NCBI GenBank assembly: GCA_046297695.1
Contig: JBKBHF010000022.1
Span: 1 to 64,000, forward strand
DNA: 64,000 nucleotides
Origin: Permianibacter sp046297695
GTDB taxonomy: Bacteria; Pseudomonadota; Gammaproteobacteria; Enterobacterales; Permianibacteraceae
Reading direction: 5' to 3'
Shown: positions 23,016 to 31,774 of the stretch, in pieces
How positions within the stretch are numbered: position 1 is the first letter of the stretch
Layout: each line of letters opens with the position of its first letter
Program-made: the position numbers and the translations under genes
Notes under the pieces: generated by a model
What the model saw: only the letters and a program-made list of their open reading frames with translations
Databases searched by the model: none
Told to the model about the DNA's origin: nothing

Positions 23016-23945
23016 ATGATTGAAATTCAATCACTGACTCGCCAGTTCGGCGAGTTCAAGGCAGTCGACAACCTGAGCTTCACGGTACAGCCCGGTGAAG
23101 TGCTCGGTTTCCTCGGTCCGAACGGGGCCGGCAAATCCACCACCATGAAAATGCTGACCGGCTTTCTGACGCCGAGCGCGGGCCGCATCCGCATCTGTGG
23201 TCACGACATCGAAACCGAGCCGCTCGCCGCCAAGCAATTGATTGGCTATTTGCCGGAAGGCGCGCCGGCCTACGGCGACATGACCGTCGCTGCCTATCTC
23301 GATTTCATTGCCGACATGCGCGGCCTGTCGGCCAGCAAGAAAGCCGAACGGATCAAGACCGTGGTCGAGCAGGTGCAACTCGGCGAAGTGTTGCAGCAAA
23401 CCATCGACACGCTGTCGAAAGGTTTCAAGCGCCGGGTCGGTCTGGCGCAGGCGATTCTGCACGATCCGAAAGTGCTGATCCTCGACGAGCCCACTGACGG
23501 CCTCGATCCGAACCAGAAGCATCAGGTGCGCGAACTGATCCGCGGCATGGCGAAAGACAAGATCCTGATCATCTCGACCCATATTCTCGAAGAAGTCACC
23601 GCCGTCTGTTCGCGCGCCATCATCATCGCGCGCGGCAAATTATTGGCCGACGGCAAACCGCAGGATTTGCTGGCGCGTTCGAAATACCACGGCGCGGCCC
23701 GGTTGGTGTTTGCCGATGGCCAGACGCCGGAGTACAGCCAGCAACAAGCGCTTGCGGCTGTCAGCGGCGTCAAAGCGATCGAAGCACTCAGCGCCACCGA
23801 ATGGCTGGTGTTGCCGCAGCATGGTCAATCGGTGTTTGCCGCGGTCAGCGAGTTCATACGCCAGCAGGCCTGGCCGGTGCAGCAGCTGTTCGCCGAAAGC
23901 GGCCGGCTCGACGATGTCTTTCGCGATGTGACGGCGGGGGTGTGA
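23016..23945 (+). CDS. ABC transporter ATP-binding protein, GldA-like
   Basis: A 309-aa ABC ATPase with Walker A GPNGAGKSTTM, signature LSKGFKRRVGLAQAI and Walker B VLILDEPTDGLDPNQ, plus the H-loop STHILEEV. The C-terminal third is the extension found in the DrrA/GldA group. AAGGAG stands 10 nt before the ATG. It starts an operon with an ABC-2 permease, a GldG-like protein and a DUF4340 protein. That set is related to the gliding-associated transporter of Bacteroidetes but is also widespread in non-gliding proteobacteria, where its cargo is unknown. Confidence 0.92.
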   Translation: MIEIQSLTRQFGEFKAVDNLSFTVQPGEVLGFLGPNGAGKSTTMKMLTGFLTPSAGRIRICGHDIETEPLAAKQLIGYLPEGAPAYGDMTVAAYLDFIADMRGLSASKKAERIKTVVEQVQLGEVLQQTIDTLSKGFKRRVGLAQAILHDPKVLILDEPTDGLDPNQKHQVRELIRGMAKDKILIISTHILEEVTAVCSRAIIIARGKLLADGKPQDLLARSKYHGAARLVFADGQTPEYSQQQALAAVSGVKAIEALSATEWLVLPQHGQSVFAAVSEFIRQQAWPVQQLFAESGRLDDVFRDVTAGV

Positions 23946-23946
23946 G

Positions 23947-24747
23947 ATGGATGCCCGTACGATGCCGTCGCCTGATATGAGTGTTGCCAGCATGAATCCA
24001 ACCCTGTCCAAGACGCACGCGATCAAGGTGCTGTTCAAGCGCGAGTTCGCCAGCTATTTCGCCACCCCGTTGGCGCTGGTGTTTGTGGTGATTTTTCTGG
24101 TCATGAGCGGTGTGTTTGCGTTCGAGATTGGCAAGTTCTACGAGCGTAACCAGGCCGATCTGCTCGCGTTCTTCAGTTTCCATCCGTGGTTGTATCTGTT
24201 CCTGGTGCCGGCCGTGGCCATGCGCACCTGGGCGGAAGAGCGCCGCAGTGGCACATTGGAATTGCTGATGACGCTGCCGGTCACGCTCTGGCAGGCCGTG
24301 CTGGCGAAATTCCTCGCCGCCTGGGCGCTGCTCGCTGTGGCGCTGCTGCTGACCTTCCCGATGTGGTTGTCGGTCAACTACCTCGGTGATCCGGACAACG
24401 GCGTCATCGCCGCGGCTTACATCGGCAGTCTGCTGATGGCGGGGGCGTTTCTTGCCGTCGGCAGCTGTCTGTCGGCCGCGACCCGCTCGCAAGTGGTCGC
24501 CTTCATTCTGACCGTCGTGCTGTGTTTCCTGTTCGTGCTGGCGGGTTTTCCGCTGGTGCTGAACTGGTTTGCCGACTGGCTGCCGAAACTGCTGGTCGAT
24601 GGCATCGCCAACCTGTCCTTCCTGGCCCATTACGATGCCATCAGCAAAGGCGTGCTCGATCTGCGTGACATTTTCTATTTCATCGCCTTCATCATTGCCT
24701 GGCTCATTGCCACGGCGATTGTGCTGGACATGAAGAAAGCCGAGTAA
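23947..24747 (+). CDS. ABC-2 type permease, GldF-like
   Basis: A 266-aa integral membrane protein with six predicted TM helices, the first at LALVFVVIFLVMSGVFAFEI. The segment PAVAMRTWAEERRSGTLELLMTLPVT is the conserved cytoplasmic coupling region of ABC-2 permeases. It begins 1 nt after the ATPase stop, so the pair is coupled. Internal Met codons at 6, 11 and 16 are possible starts; none has a clear ribosome binding site. It should pair with the ATPase at 23016. Confidence 0.9.
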   Translation: MDARTMPSPDMSVASMNPTLSKTHAIKVLFKREFASYFATPLALVFVVIFLVMSGVFAFEIGKFYERNQADLLAFFSFHPWLYLFLVPAVAMRTWAEERRSGTLELLMTLPVTLWQAVLAKFLAAWALLAVALLLTFPMWLSVNYLGDPDNGVIAAAYIGSLLMAGAFLAVGSCLSAATRSQVVAFILTVVLCFLFVLAGFPLVLNWFADWLPKLLVDGIANLSFLAHYDAISKGVLDLRDIFYFIAFIIAWLIATAIVLDMKKAE

Positions 24748-24771
24748 GCCTCCGGAACCGAGACAACAGCC

Positions 24772-26637
24772 ATGTCAAACAAGAACCTGTTTTCCCGTGC
24801 CGGCCTCGTCTTGCTGGCACTGGCCTTCGTGGCCTTGACCATTTTGAGCACGCTGGTCATGCGCGGCTGGCGCATCGACCTGACCGAGAATCAGCTGTAT
24901 TCGCTGTCGGATGGCACCGAGCGCATCATCGGTCGCCTGAGCGAGCCGGTGCACCTGTATCTGTTCTTCTCCGATGAGGTATCGAAATCGCAACCCGAGC
25001 TACAGGGCCTGCGCACTTACGCCCAGCGTGTGCGCGAGCTGCTGCAGGAATACGAGCGCATCGGTAACGGCAAAATCATTTTCTCCTTGGTCGATCCGGT
25101 GCCTTTCTCGGAAGACGAAGATCGCGCAGCCCAGTACGGCCTGCAGGCGGTGCCGGTTGCCGACCGCAAGATCTATTTCGGTCTGGTCGGCAGCAACAGC
25201 GTCGATGAAAAAGAAATCATCGCCTTCCTGCAGCCGGACAAAGAGCAGACGCTGGAATACGACATCAGCCGCATGCTGACCAAGCTGAGCCGCAGTGAGC
25301 CGCCAAAAGTCGGGTTGCTCAGCGGCATGCAGGTGAACGGCGGTTTCGACATGATGAGCCGCCAGCCACGGCCGGCCTGGATGGTGTTCGAGCAGCTCAA
25401 GCAGCTGTTCAGCATCGAAGAGATCAAGTCGGATGCGACCTCGCTGCCGAGCGATCTCAATCTGTTGATCGTCGTGCAGCCGAAAGGCCTGTCGGAATCG
25501 CTGCGTTACGCCATCGATCAATACGTGCTGAACGGCGGCAAGCTGATGCTGTTCACCGACCCATTTGCCGAAATGGACCGGATGGGCGGTGGCATGGACA
25601 ATCCGTTTCCGCAGGTCATGGCTGGCGACGATCTGAACGGCTTGCTGAAAGCCTGGGGCGTTAAAATCGACATGAATCAGGTTCTGCTCGATGCCGATCA
25701 CGCGCTTGCGATTCAGACCACCCAGGGCGGCAACCCGGTGCGTCATTTTGGCCTGCTTGGTCTTGATGGCACGGCAACCGGCCACAGCCTGACCAACGGT
25801 CTGGAGATGATCAATATCGGCAGCGCCGGTGTCATCGAAACGCTGGCCGACAGCAAGACCACGATCACGCCAGTGCTGGTATCCGGCAGCCACAGCATGC
25901 TGGTCGAACGCAGTAAGTTCGAGTTTCTGCCAGACCCGAGCACACTGCAGAAAGAGTTTGTCAGCGCTGACAAAGTGCAGACCATTGCAGCACACCTGAC
26001 TGGCGCGGCGGTCAGTGCCTTCGACAAAGCACCGGAAGGCGTCGGCGGCGAGCAGCGCAAAGAAGCGGTCGAAGGCGGTATCAATGTGTTGCTGGTGGCC
26101 GACACCGATGTATTGTCGGATCGGTTCTGGGTACAGGTGCAGGATTTCTTTGGCCAGCGTATCGCCCAGCCGTTTGCCGACAACGGCAATTTTGTCTTCA
26201 ACAGCGTCGAGCAGTTTGCCGATTCGCCCGACCTGATCGGGCTGCGCAGCCGTGGCCGCTTTGCCCGGCCGTTCGACAAGCTCAACGAGCTGCGTCGTGA
26301 TGCCGAAGTGAAGTTCCGGCAGCAGGAAGAGCAACTGCAGGCCAGGCTGACCGAAACCGAACAGAAGCTCAGCGATTTGCAGAAGCGGTTGAACGAATCG
26401 GGATTGGTGACGCTGAATCCGCAGGAAGAGCAGGCCCTGCGCGATTTCCAAAACGAGAAGCTGCGTATCCGTAAAGAGCTGCGCGAGGTTCAGCATCAGC
26501 TCAATCGCGATATCGAGGCGCTCGGCACCAAGCTGAAGCTGATCAATATCGCGCTGGTGCCGCTGGTATTGATTGCCCTGGCGACGTTTATCGCGCTCAG
26601 CCGGCGCAATCTGCGAGCCCGCAAGGCGCGCGACTGA
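24772..26637 (+). CDS. GldG-like ABC transporter auxiliary protein
   Basis: A 621-aa protein with an N-terminal TM helix (LVLLALAFVALTILSTLVM), a large periplasmic part that starts IDLTENQLYSLSDGTERIIGRL (the hallmark of the GldG/DUF7088 family), and a C-terminal TM helix (INIALVPLVLIALATFIAL) with a basic tail. Just before the last helix is a long coiled coil (about 505-590), with repeats such as EEQLQARLTETEQKLSDLQKRL. It lies 24 bp after the permease. Predicted role: extracytoplasmic partner of the transporter. Confidence 0.88.
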   Translation: MSNKNLFSRAGLVLLALAFVALTILSTLVMRGWRIDLTENQLYSLSDGTERIIGRLSEPVHLYLFFSDEVSKSQPELQGLRTYAQRVRELLQEYERIGNGKIIFSLVDPVPFSEDEDRAAQYGLQAVPVADRKIYFGLVGSNSVDEKEIIAFLQPDKEQTLEYDISRMLTKLSRSEPPKVGLLSGMQVNGGFDMMSRQPRPAWMVFEQLKQLFSIEEIKSDATSLPSDLNLLIVVQPKGLSESLRYAIDQYVLNGGKLMLFTDPFAEMDRMGGGMDNPFPQVMAGDDLNGLLKAWGVKIDMNQVLLDADHALAIQTTQGGNPVRHFGLLGLDGTATGHSLTNGLEMINIGSAGVIETLADSKTTITPVLVSGSHSMLVERSKFEFLPDPSTLQKEFVSADKVQTIAAHLTGAAVSAFDKAPEGVGGEQRKEAVEGGINVLLVADTDVLSDRFWVQVQDFFGQRIAQPFADNGNFVFNSVEQFADSPDLIGLRSRGRFARPFDKLNELRRDAEVKFRQQEEQLQARLTETEQKLSDLQKRLNESGLVTLNPQEEQALRDFQNEKLRIRKELREVQHQLNRDIEALGTKLKLINIALVPLVLIALATFIALSRRNLRARKARD

Positions 26638-26742
26638 GCGGCGCTCGGTCTGCTGTCCGCCGTATTGACTGGCAGCAGACCGACTGACATCGGTAATCGC
26701 CCCATCAATACTTGTCCACGAATCATCAGGAGCCAGGTTCCA

Positions 26743-27816
26743 ATGAATCGTCGTTTGTTCAATCTGCTTGGTGTGGCCGCGGCTCTGCTCATCGTCGCGG
26801 TGCTGGCGCTCAACTGGCTTGGGCCACAAAAACCGGATCGCGGTACGCGAGAAAAACTGTTGCCGGCCTTTACCGAGGCGCGCGCGACGGTTGACCGCGT
26901 CCAGCTGACCAGCAAAGGCAAGTTGCTGGTCGAACTGAAGCGTGATGGTGAGCAATGGCGGGTTGCCAGCCGTGATGGCTATGTCGCCAACGCCGGCAAG
27001 ATCCGCACCCTGCTCGACAATCTTGGCCAGGCGGAAAAGGTCGAAGCGAAAACGGCCGATCCCGGCAAGCACGAAAAACTTGGCCTGAACGAAGACAGTG
27101 ACAAGGCACTGCAGCTGACCCTTGCCGCTGGCGAACAGACGGTTGCCGCGCTGGTGCTGGGCAACACCGTGCTGCGCCCGAGTGGCCAGTTTGTCCGTCT
27201 GAAAGGCGACAACCAGAGCTGGCTGGTCGATCGTGAACTGGCGGTCGGCCGCGAAGTGAGCGATTGGCTGCGTACCGATCTGATCATGCTGCCGGCCAGC
27301 AAGATCAAACGAGTCGAGCGCCTGCAAACGACAGTCGCGCAGTGCGTAACGGCGCCCTGTCCACCGGTCGCTGGCGAGCCGGTGTTCGCGCTCAGCAAGG
27401 AAAAACCGGAAGACAACCGCTTTACGCTGGCGCCGATCCCGGCTGGTAAAGAAGCCGGCGCGGCCTGGTTGTTGTCAGGGCTGACCGATGCGCTGAACGG
27501 TCTGGCAGCGGCCGACGTACTCAAGCAAACGTCTTTTGATTTCGCCGGCGCCAAGACCACGATCTCGCGCTATGTCAGCTTCGACGATCAGATCATCACG
27601 CTCAGCCATCACCTGAAAGACGGCAAGCATTATGTGAGCCTGCATGCGGAAGCCGGCGCCGCGGCGACCGACGAGGTCAAGAAGGCGGCCGAGGAGCTGA
27701 ACGCACGTCACGCCGGCTGGCTGTATGAAGTGTCCAGCTACAAAGGCGAAGGCATGGCGCGCGAGCTCAGTGCGCTGGTGCAGGACAAAGCCAACGACAA
27801 GCCCGCTGCAAACTGA
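26743..27816 (+). CDS. DUF4340 domain protein
   Basis: A 357-aa protein anchored by one N-terminal TM helix (LFNLLGVAAALLIVAVLALNWL) with the rest outside the inner membrane. DUF4340 repeats are visible: VDRVQLTSKGKLLVELKRDGEQWRVA ... GYVANAGKIRTLLDNLGQ, followed by LGLNEDSDKALQLTLA. This is the usual fourth gene of gldAFG-like operons. The ATG at 26743 follows CAGGAG and begins the TM segment; the open frame to 26665 is not credible. The operon ends at a strong terminator at 27824. Confidence 0.85.
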   Translation: MNRRLFNLLGVAAALLIVAVLALNWLGPQKPDRGTREKLLPAFTEARATVDRVQLTSKGKLLVELKRDGEQWRVASRDGYVANAGKIRTLLDNLGQAEKVEAKTADPGKHEKLGLNEDSDKALQLTLAAGEQTVAALVLGNTVLRPSGQFVRLKGDNQSWLVDRELAVGREVSDWLRTDLIMLPASKIKRVERLQTTVAQCVTAPCPPVAGEPVFALSKEKPEDNRFTLAPIPAGKEAGAAWLLSGLTDALNGLAAADVLKQTSFDFAGAKTTISRYVSFDDQIITLSHHLKDGKHYVSLHAEAGAAATDEVKKAAEELNARHAGWLYEVSSYKGEGMARELSALVQDKANDKPAAN

Positions 27817-27823
27817 TACAACG

Positions 27824-27854
27824 AGGGCCGCAGTAGCGGCCCTTTTCTTTTTTT
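27824..27854 (+). terminator. Intrinsic terminator of the Gld-like ABC operon
   Basis: AGGGCCGC (27824-27831) and GCGGCCCT (27836-27843) form a perfect 8-bp stem with loop AGTA. A long T-rich tract follows (TTTTCTTTTTTTT). It lies 8 bp after the DUF4340 stop. Confidence 0.93.
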
Positions 27855-27895
27855 GGCTCTCAGCATTTTCTGGAGCTGACGGTAGGACCGAACCG

Positions 27896-28189
27896 GTGAG
27901 CTGGCACGTTTACCTGATCGAATGCGAAGACGGCAGCATCTACACCGGCATTGCGGTCGATGTGGCCAAACGCTACGCGGCACACTGTGCCGGTAAAGGC
28001 GCCAAGTACACCCGTGCGCGCAAGCCGCGCCAGCTACTTGCCAGCTTTGAGGTGGCAAATCGATCAGAGGCGACTAAGCTGGAAGGCTTGATTAAGAAGC
28101 TTCCTTCGAAGACCAAGCGAAACTTAGCAAGTGGAGCTGCCGAGAACATTTGCAGTACCCTTTTGGTTATGGTTTCGGATGGAGGGTAA
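27896..28189 (+). CDS. GIY-YIG nuclease-domain protein (YhbQ-like)
   Basis: A 97-aa single GIY-YIG domain. The core is HVYLIECEDGSIYTGIAVDVAKR, then AHCAGKGAKYTRARKP and an Ala/Glu-rich helix (NRSEATKLEGLIKKLPSKTKRNLASG). The last 17 residues (AAENICSTLLVMVSDGG) exceed the usual family end. GTG start at 27896 with TAGGA upstream. From about 28050 on the sequence becomes visibly AT-richer, and that continues through the next gene. Family function is not established; related domains act in DNA repair or as homing nucleases. Confidence 0.8.
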   Translation: MSWHVYLIECEDGSIYTGIAVDVAKRYAAHCAGKGAKYTRARKPRQLLASFEVANRSEATKLEGLIKKLPSKTKRNLASGAAENICSTLLVMVSDGG

Positions 28190-28193
28190 GTGA

Positions 28194-28733
28194 ATGGGCA
28201 AGTTTTTCGACCCACGAGAAACCAGTTTTGGTATCACTAACAAATCATTTGGATTGGGTGTTGTAGTTCTCTTGCTGCTCTTCTCGATTGCGTACTTGAT
28301 TTTGGGTCTTCAGGTCGCCAGAGCTCGGGTCGGCGAACTATTTGCGGTAATTGGCGTTTTAAATGCTTGCGATATGCAATGGTTCGAATCCTCTCTCGTT
28401 GCGTCAATGAAGGTGGTCTTCCCGCTTGTTGGTTGGATAATTGGCGTTGGACAAGGCACATTGAAGAATCTTCGCCTTGAGCTGGATGTCCGAGAGGCTA
28501 TCCAGCAGAAGGACATTGTCTTTTTCTCCATCCCAGTTATCTTCTTAACTGTATCCGTTCTTGCCACCGTAGTGATGCTGGACTTGTGTTCCTATGGTGA
28601 TCAAGGAATTGGTCGCAGAGTTTGGAGAAAGGAGTATGGTATTGGTGTTGGTTTTTTGACATATTTTTCAAGCCTTGTTGCCACTACCTATTGCCTGAGT
28701 TCTGTTCGCTGCTTTTTTCGTCGAGACGCCTGA
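28194..28733 (+). CDS. Predicted membrane protein of unknown function, AT-rich
   Basis: A 179-aa protein with about four hydrophobic segments: GLGVVVLLLLFSIAYLILGL, SMKVVFPLVGWIIGVG, IVFFSIPVIFLTVSVLATVVML and GVGFLTYFSSLVATTYCL. No family was recognised. GGAGG stands 9 nt before the ATG, and the ATG is 4 nt after the GIY-YIG stop, so co-expression is likely. Base composition is clearly lower in G+C than in the flanking genes, suggesting acquisition from elsewhere. The AT-rich stretch continues to about 28915 without another credible gene. Confidence 0.65.
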   Translation: MGKFFDPRETSFGITNKSFGLGVVVLLLLFSIAYLILGLQVARARVGELFAVIGVLNACDMQWFESSLVASMKVVFPLVGWIIGVGQGTLKNLRLELDVREAIQQKDIVFFSIPVIFLTVSVLATVVMLDLCSYGDQGIGRRVWRKEYGIGVGFLTYFSSLVATTYCLSSVRCFFRRDA

Positions 28734-28914
28734 GTCCTCCGTTTTTTAGCAGATTGACCGCATATCGCTCGATACTTATCGCTTGTTTGGCGGGGCGCTG
28801 GCAAAACGCGTACTTCCTGTGTTGCTGTGTCTTAGGTTGGGAGAAGGAGGGAGAGATGCACGAAAACTTGTTGGCAATCATGCATTCCTCCCTGTCATCA
28901 ACTGGTTGAACTGC

Positions 28915-29235
28915 TTAACGCACTTCGACCGCGGTGCCGCTGGCCGATACCATCAACATCGAGCCGCCCTGGCCAATCACTTCGTAATCCAGATCGATAC
29001 CGACAATGGCGTTGGCGCCAACCGCGCGGGCGGCGTCTGCCAGCTCATCAAGTGCCATCTGACGGGCATCGCGTAGTGCGTTTTCGTAGGAGCCGGAACG
29101 GCCGCCGACGATATCGCGCACCGATGCCATGATGTCGCGGAAAATATTGGCACCGACGATGGTTTCGCCGGTGACGATGCCCTTGTAGGCAACGATGGTC
29201 TTGCCTTCGAAACTGGGGGTGGTGGTCATCAACAT
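28915..29235 (-). CDS. YbjQ family (UPF0145) protein
   Basis: A 106-aa YbjQ-like protein. The family core is IVAYKGIVTGETIVGANIFRDIMASVRDIVGGRSGSYE, then DARQMALDELADAARAVGANAIVGIDLDYEVIG. Members form pentamers and are described as putative heavy-metal-binding proteins, though function is not established. The ATG at 29235 is preceded by AGGGAG 8 nt away. A TonB-dependent copper receptor gene lies directly upstream on the same strand (stop at 29490), so a shared link with metals is possible but unproven. Confidence 0.88.
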   Translation of the reverse strand: MLMTTTPSFEGKTIVAYKGIVTGETIVGANIFRDIMASVRDIVGGRSGSYENALRDARQMALDELADAARAVGANAIVGIDLDYEVIGQGGSMLMVSASGTAVEVR

Positions 29236-29489
29236 GTGCGCTACTCCCTGATTGGCGGTAAAGCGGCTACCGCGTGGCGAGCCATCGACCGCAGCGGCGG
29301 TGATGGCGTCATCAGAGCATAGAGCAGGGAGCTTGCCTGTAGCGAACTGTAAGCAGATTTGACCCACGCTGTTCGCGCGTCGGTGACACATGGCAAGGTG
29401 CTTGCACCGATCGGCCGGCAACGGCGTCGCGAGACGTTGCTGGCCGAGCGGCGCAAGCGATCAGGAAAAGATGATGAAACGATGACGGC

Positions 29490-31538
29490 TCAGAACTGCA
29501 GCGTGGCTTTCAGCCACAGCAGCCGGCCCGGTTCATTGACCCGGGTGGTTTGCACGTAGCCCGGAATGCTGCCGCCCATGCCGTTACCGCCGGCGCGGCT
29601 GACGAATTCGGCGTAGGTCTTGTCGAACAGGTTGTCGATGCCGGCGCTGAGCAGCCAGTCATCAGCCGGGCGCCAGCTGCCGTTCAGCGAGAACACGGCA
29701 AAGCCGGCGCTCGCGCCGAGGTCGCGACCGACGATATTGCCTTGATTGAGCGCATAGCGATCCTGCTTGTCGACCATGCGCAGCAAGCTGCCGATGCTCC
29801 ATTCGCCGTCGTCGTAGTGCAGACCGATGCGGGCATCGAGCGGCGGCAGTTGCGCCAGCGGCAGATCGTCGCTGTCGTTGTCGCCGCGAACATATGCCAG
29901 GCTGCCGGTGGTTTGCCAGTGCTCGCCCAGGCGGTAGCCGGCTTCGATTTCGCCACCCCAACTGCTGGCGTCGATATGGCGGGCGAAACCACTGCGCTTC
30001 ATCGGGTTGCTGTAATCGATCAGGATGTAGTCGTCGATGCGGTTGGCAAACAGCGACATCGACAGCTGTAGCGCCTCGGCCTGATGGATGACGCCGACAT
30101 CCAGTTGTCGGGTCGTTTCAGGTTTCGTCTCGAATGCGCTGCGGCTGCTGGCACTTTCCTTGGCAATCAATTCCCAGTAGTCCGGGAAGCGTTCGCTCTG
30201 GCCGAGCCCGACAAACCAGGTGTTGCGGTCGGCGCGGTATTCGTAGCGCAGGAAGCCGCTGTGCAAATCCTCGTCACGGGTGGCACCGAAACTCGGATTG
30301 GGCATCGGCATCATGCCGCCGGTGCTGGCGCGTTCATCCTTGACCCACCAGTTGTCCTGGCGGAGACCGGCAATGTAGCGATGGGCGTTGTCGTGCTGAT
30401 AGGCAAGTTCAGCAAACAGACCGGTTTGTTCAAAGCGGGCATCGTCCCGCCACGGGCTGTAGCTGCCCATTGGCGCGGCCGAGCGCGAGTGGTGGCTGTT
30501 GCGCTCGCCATCGATACCGGCGTCGATCTTGAGATCGGCGGTGGGCGTAAATGTGGCAATCGCGCGACCGCCTTCGGTATGGCGCAGCAGGTTGCTGTAG
30601 CCCATCATGCCCGGTGTGCGCATCGTTTGATCGTCCATCACATGGTCGACGTCGTTGCGATAGAGGTTGATGTCCAGTCCGGTGAACCAGTCGTTGAAAT
30701 CGCGGCGGCGAAAACGCAGTGCCTCGCTTTCGCGCAGGAATTTTGTGCCATCCATCGCGCGGTCGGCGTAGGCTGCTTCGCCGTCGCTCTGGCCGATGCT
30801 GGCTTCCAGCAAGGTGTTTTCATCCGGTGTCCAACCCAGTGCCAGATTGCCGTTGTAGCGTTCGTAGGCCGAGTGCACGCGCTTGCCGTCGCCGTCTTCG
30901 TAATCATCGGATTCCGAGTAGGAGCCGGTGATTTGCCCGTAACCGCTGGCATTGCCAAAACGCAGATCGGCAATGGCATCGAAGCGGCCAAAGCTGCCTG
31001 CAACCATGCCGGCATAGGTCCTTTGATCGGCTTCGGTAAACGCGCTGGTGTCGCGTTCAAAGCGTACCGCACCGGCCGACACGCCGGGACCGGACAGCAC
31101 GGTTTGCGGGCCTTTGATCACGCTGAGCCGGTCATAGAGTTCCGGAAAAATGTAGGCGGTTGGCGCATCCATCCGCGCGTTGCAGCCGCCGAGGATGTTG
31201 CCGCCATCGACCAGAATGCCGAGCCGCGAGCCGGCCATGCCACGAAAGAGGGGATCGCCGTCGGTGCCGCTTTTGCGGGTTACCGCGAACCCGGCGATGG
31301 TTTTCAGGTAATCGGCGCCATCGTGTGCCGGCAAAGGCTGTCGTGGTTTCTTGGTGTCGGTATGAACGGTCAGTGGTTCCGACATCCGGCTGCCGGTGAT
31401 CACGATCGTTTCGGCGTCGGCGTGGCCATCGGCCGGCGTTTCGGGGCTCGCGCTTTCTGCGGTGGAGCTGGCATGACTGAATGACATCAGCGCCAATGAC
31501 AGGCTGACAAACAGCGGCTTACGAACAAAAGCGGACAA
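29490..31538 (-). CDS. TonB-dependent copper receptor (OprC/NosA family)
   Basis: A 682-aa outer-membrane receptor with signal peptide, plug and 22-strand barrel. The TonB-box region is near ETIVITGSR. The plug contains GDPLFRGMAGSRLGILVDGG and ILGGCNARMDAPTAYIFPE, the copper-receptor signature; its Cys-x3-Met pair matches the copper ligands known in OprC. The C-terminus ends in Phe (LLWLKATLQF), as barrel proteins do. Met/His-rich stretches (GGMMPMPNP) fit a copper role. Copper-dependent regulation is likely, but I found no clear operator. The 236 bp upstream hold no gene. Confidence 0.9.
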   Translation of the reverse strand: MSAFVRKPLFVSLSLALMSFSHASSTAESASPETPADGHADAETIVITGSRMSEPLTVHTDTKKPRQPLPAHDGADYLKTIAGFAVTRKSGTDGDPLFRGMAGSRLGILVDGGNILGGCNARMDAPTAYIFPELYDRLSVIKGPQTVLSGPGVSAGAVRFERDTSAFTEADQRTYAGMVAGSFGRFDAIADLRFGNASGYGQITGSYSESDDYEDGDGKRVHSAYERYNGNLALGWTPDENTLLEASIGQSDGEAAYADRAMDGTKFLRESEALRFRRRDFNDWFTGLDINLYRNDVDHVMDDQTMRTPGMMGYSNLLRHTEGGRAIATFTPTADLKIDAGIDGERNSHHSRSAAPMGSYSPWRDDARFEQTGLFAELAYQHDNAHRYIAGLRQDNWWVKDERASTGGMMPMPNPSFGATRDEDLHSGFLRYEYRADRNTWFVGLGQSERFPDYWELIAKESASSRSAFETKPETTRQLDVGVIHQAEALQLSMSLFANRIDDYILIDYSNPMKRSGFARHIDASSWGGEIEAGYRLGEHWQTTGSLAYVRGDNDSDDLPLAQLPPLDARIGLHYDDGEWSIGSLLRMVDKQDRYALNQGNIVGRDLGASAGFAVFSLNGSWRPADDWLLSAGIDNLFDKTYAEFVSRAGGNGMGGSIPGYVQTTRVNEPGRLLWLKATLQF

Positions 31539-31692
31539 GGCAGCACTCCATCACAGTGAATATTCAGGATGAAGTGATCTTAAAGTGCGGCGAGTTGACG
31601 GTTGTGCGGCAAAGTGTCGCAGCGCGTGCACGCCGGTTTGTTCCGGATCAAACTGACCCCGGATCACGTAGGTGTCAGTCCGCGGGCGAGAC

Positions 31693-31718
31693 AAAAAAAA
31701 GACGGCGCAAGCGCCGTC
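31693..31718 (-). terminator. Intrinsic terminator of the hydratase gene
   Basis: GACGGCGC (31701-31708) and GCGCCGTC (31711-31718) form a perfect 8-bp stem with a 2-nt loop. The A8 run at 31693-31700 is the T tract on the minus strand. It ends the minus-strand cluster 36846-31775. Confidence 0.88.
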
Positions 31719-31774
31719 GGATCAGACATTGAGCCAGGAGTCTGCAAAAAGGCTCTGGACAAACCGCCTGCACA

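Noticed and set aside
25000..27327. 775-aa minus-strand frame opposite the GldG-like gene
   Set aside because: Shadow of a real gene; no motif was recognised.
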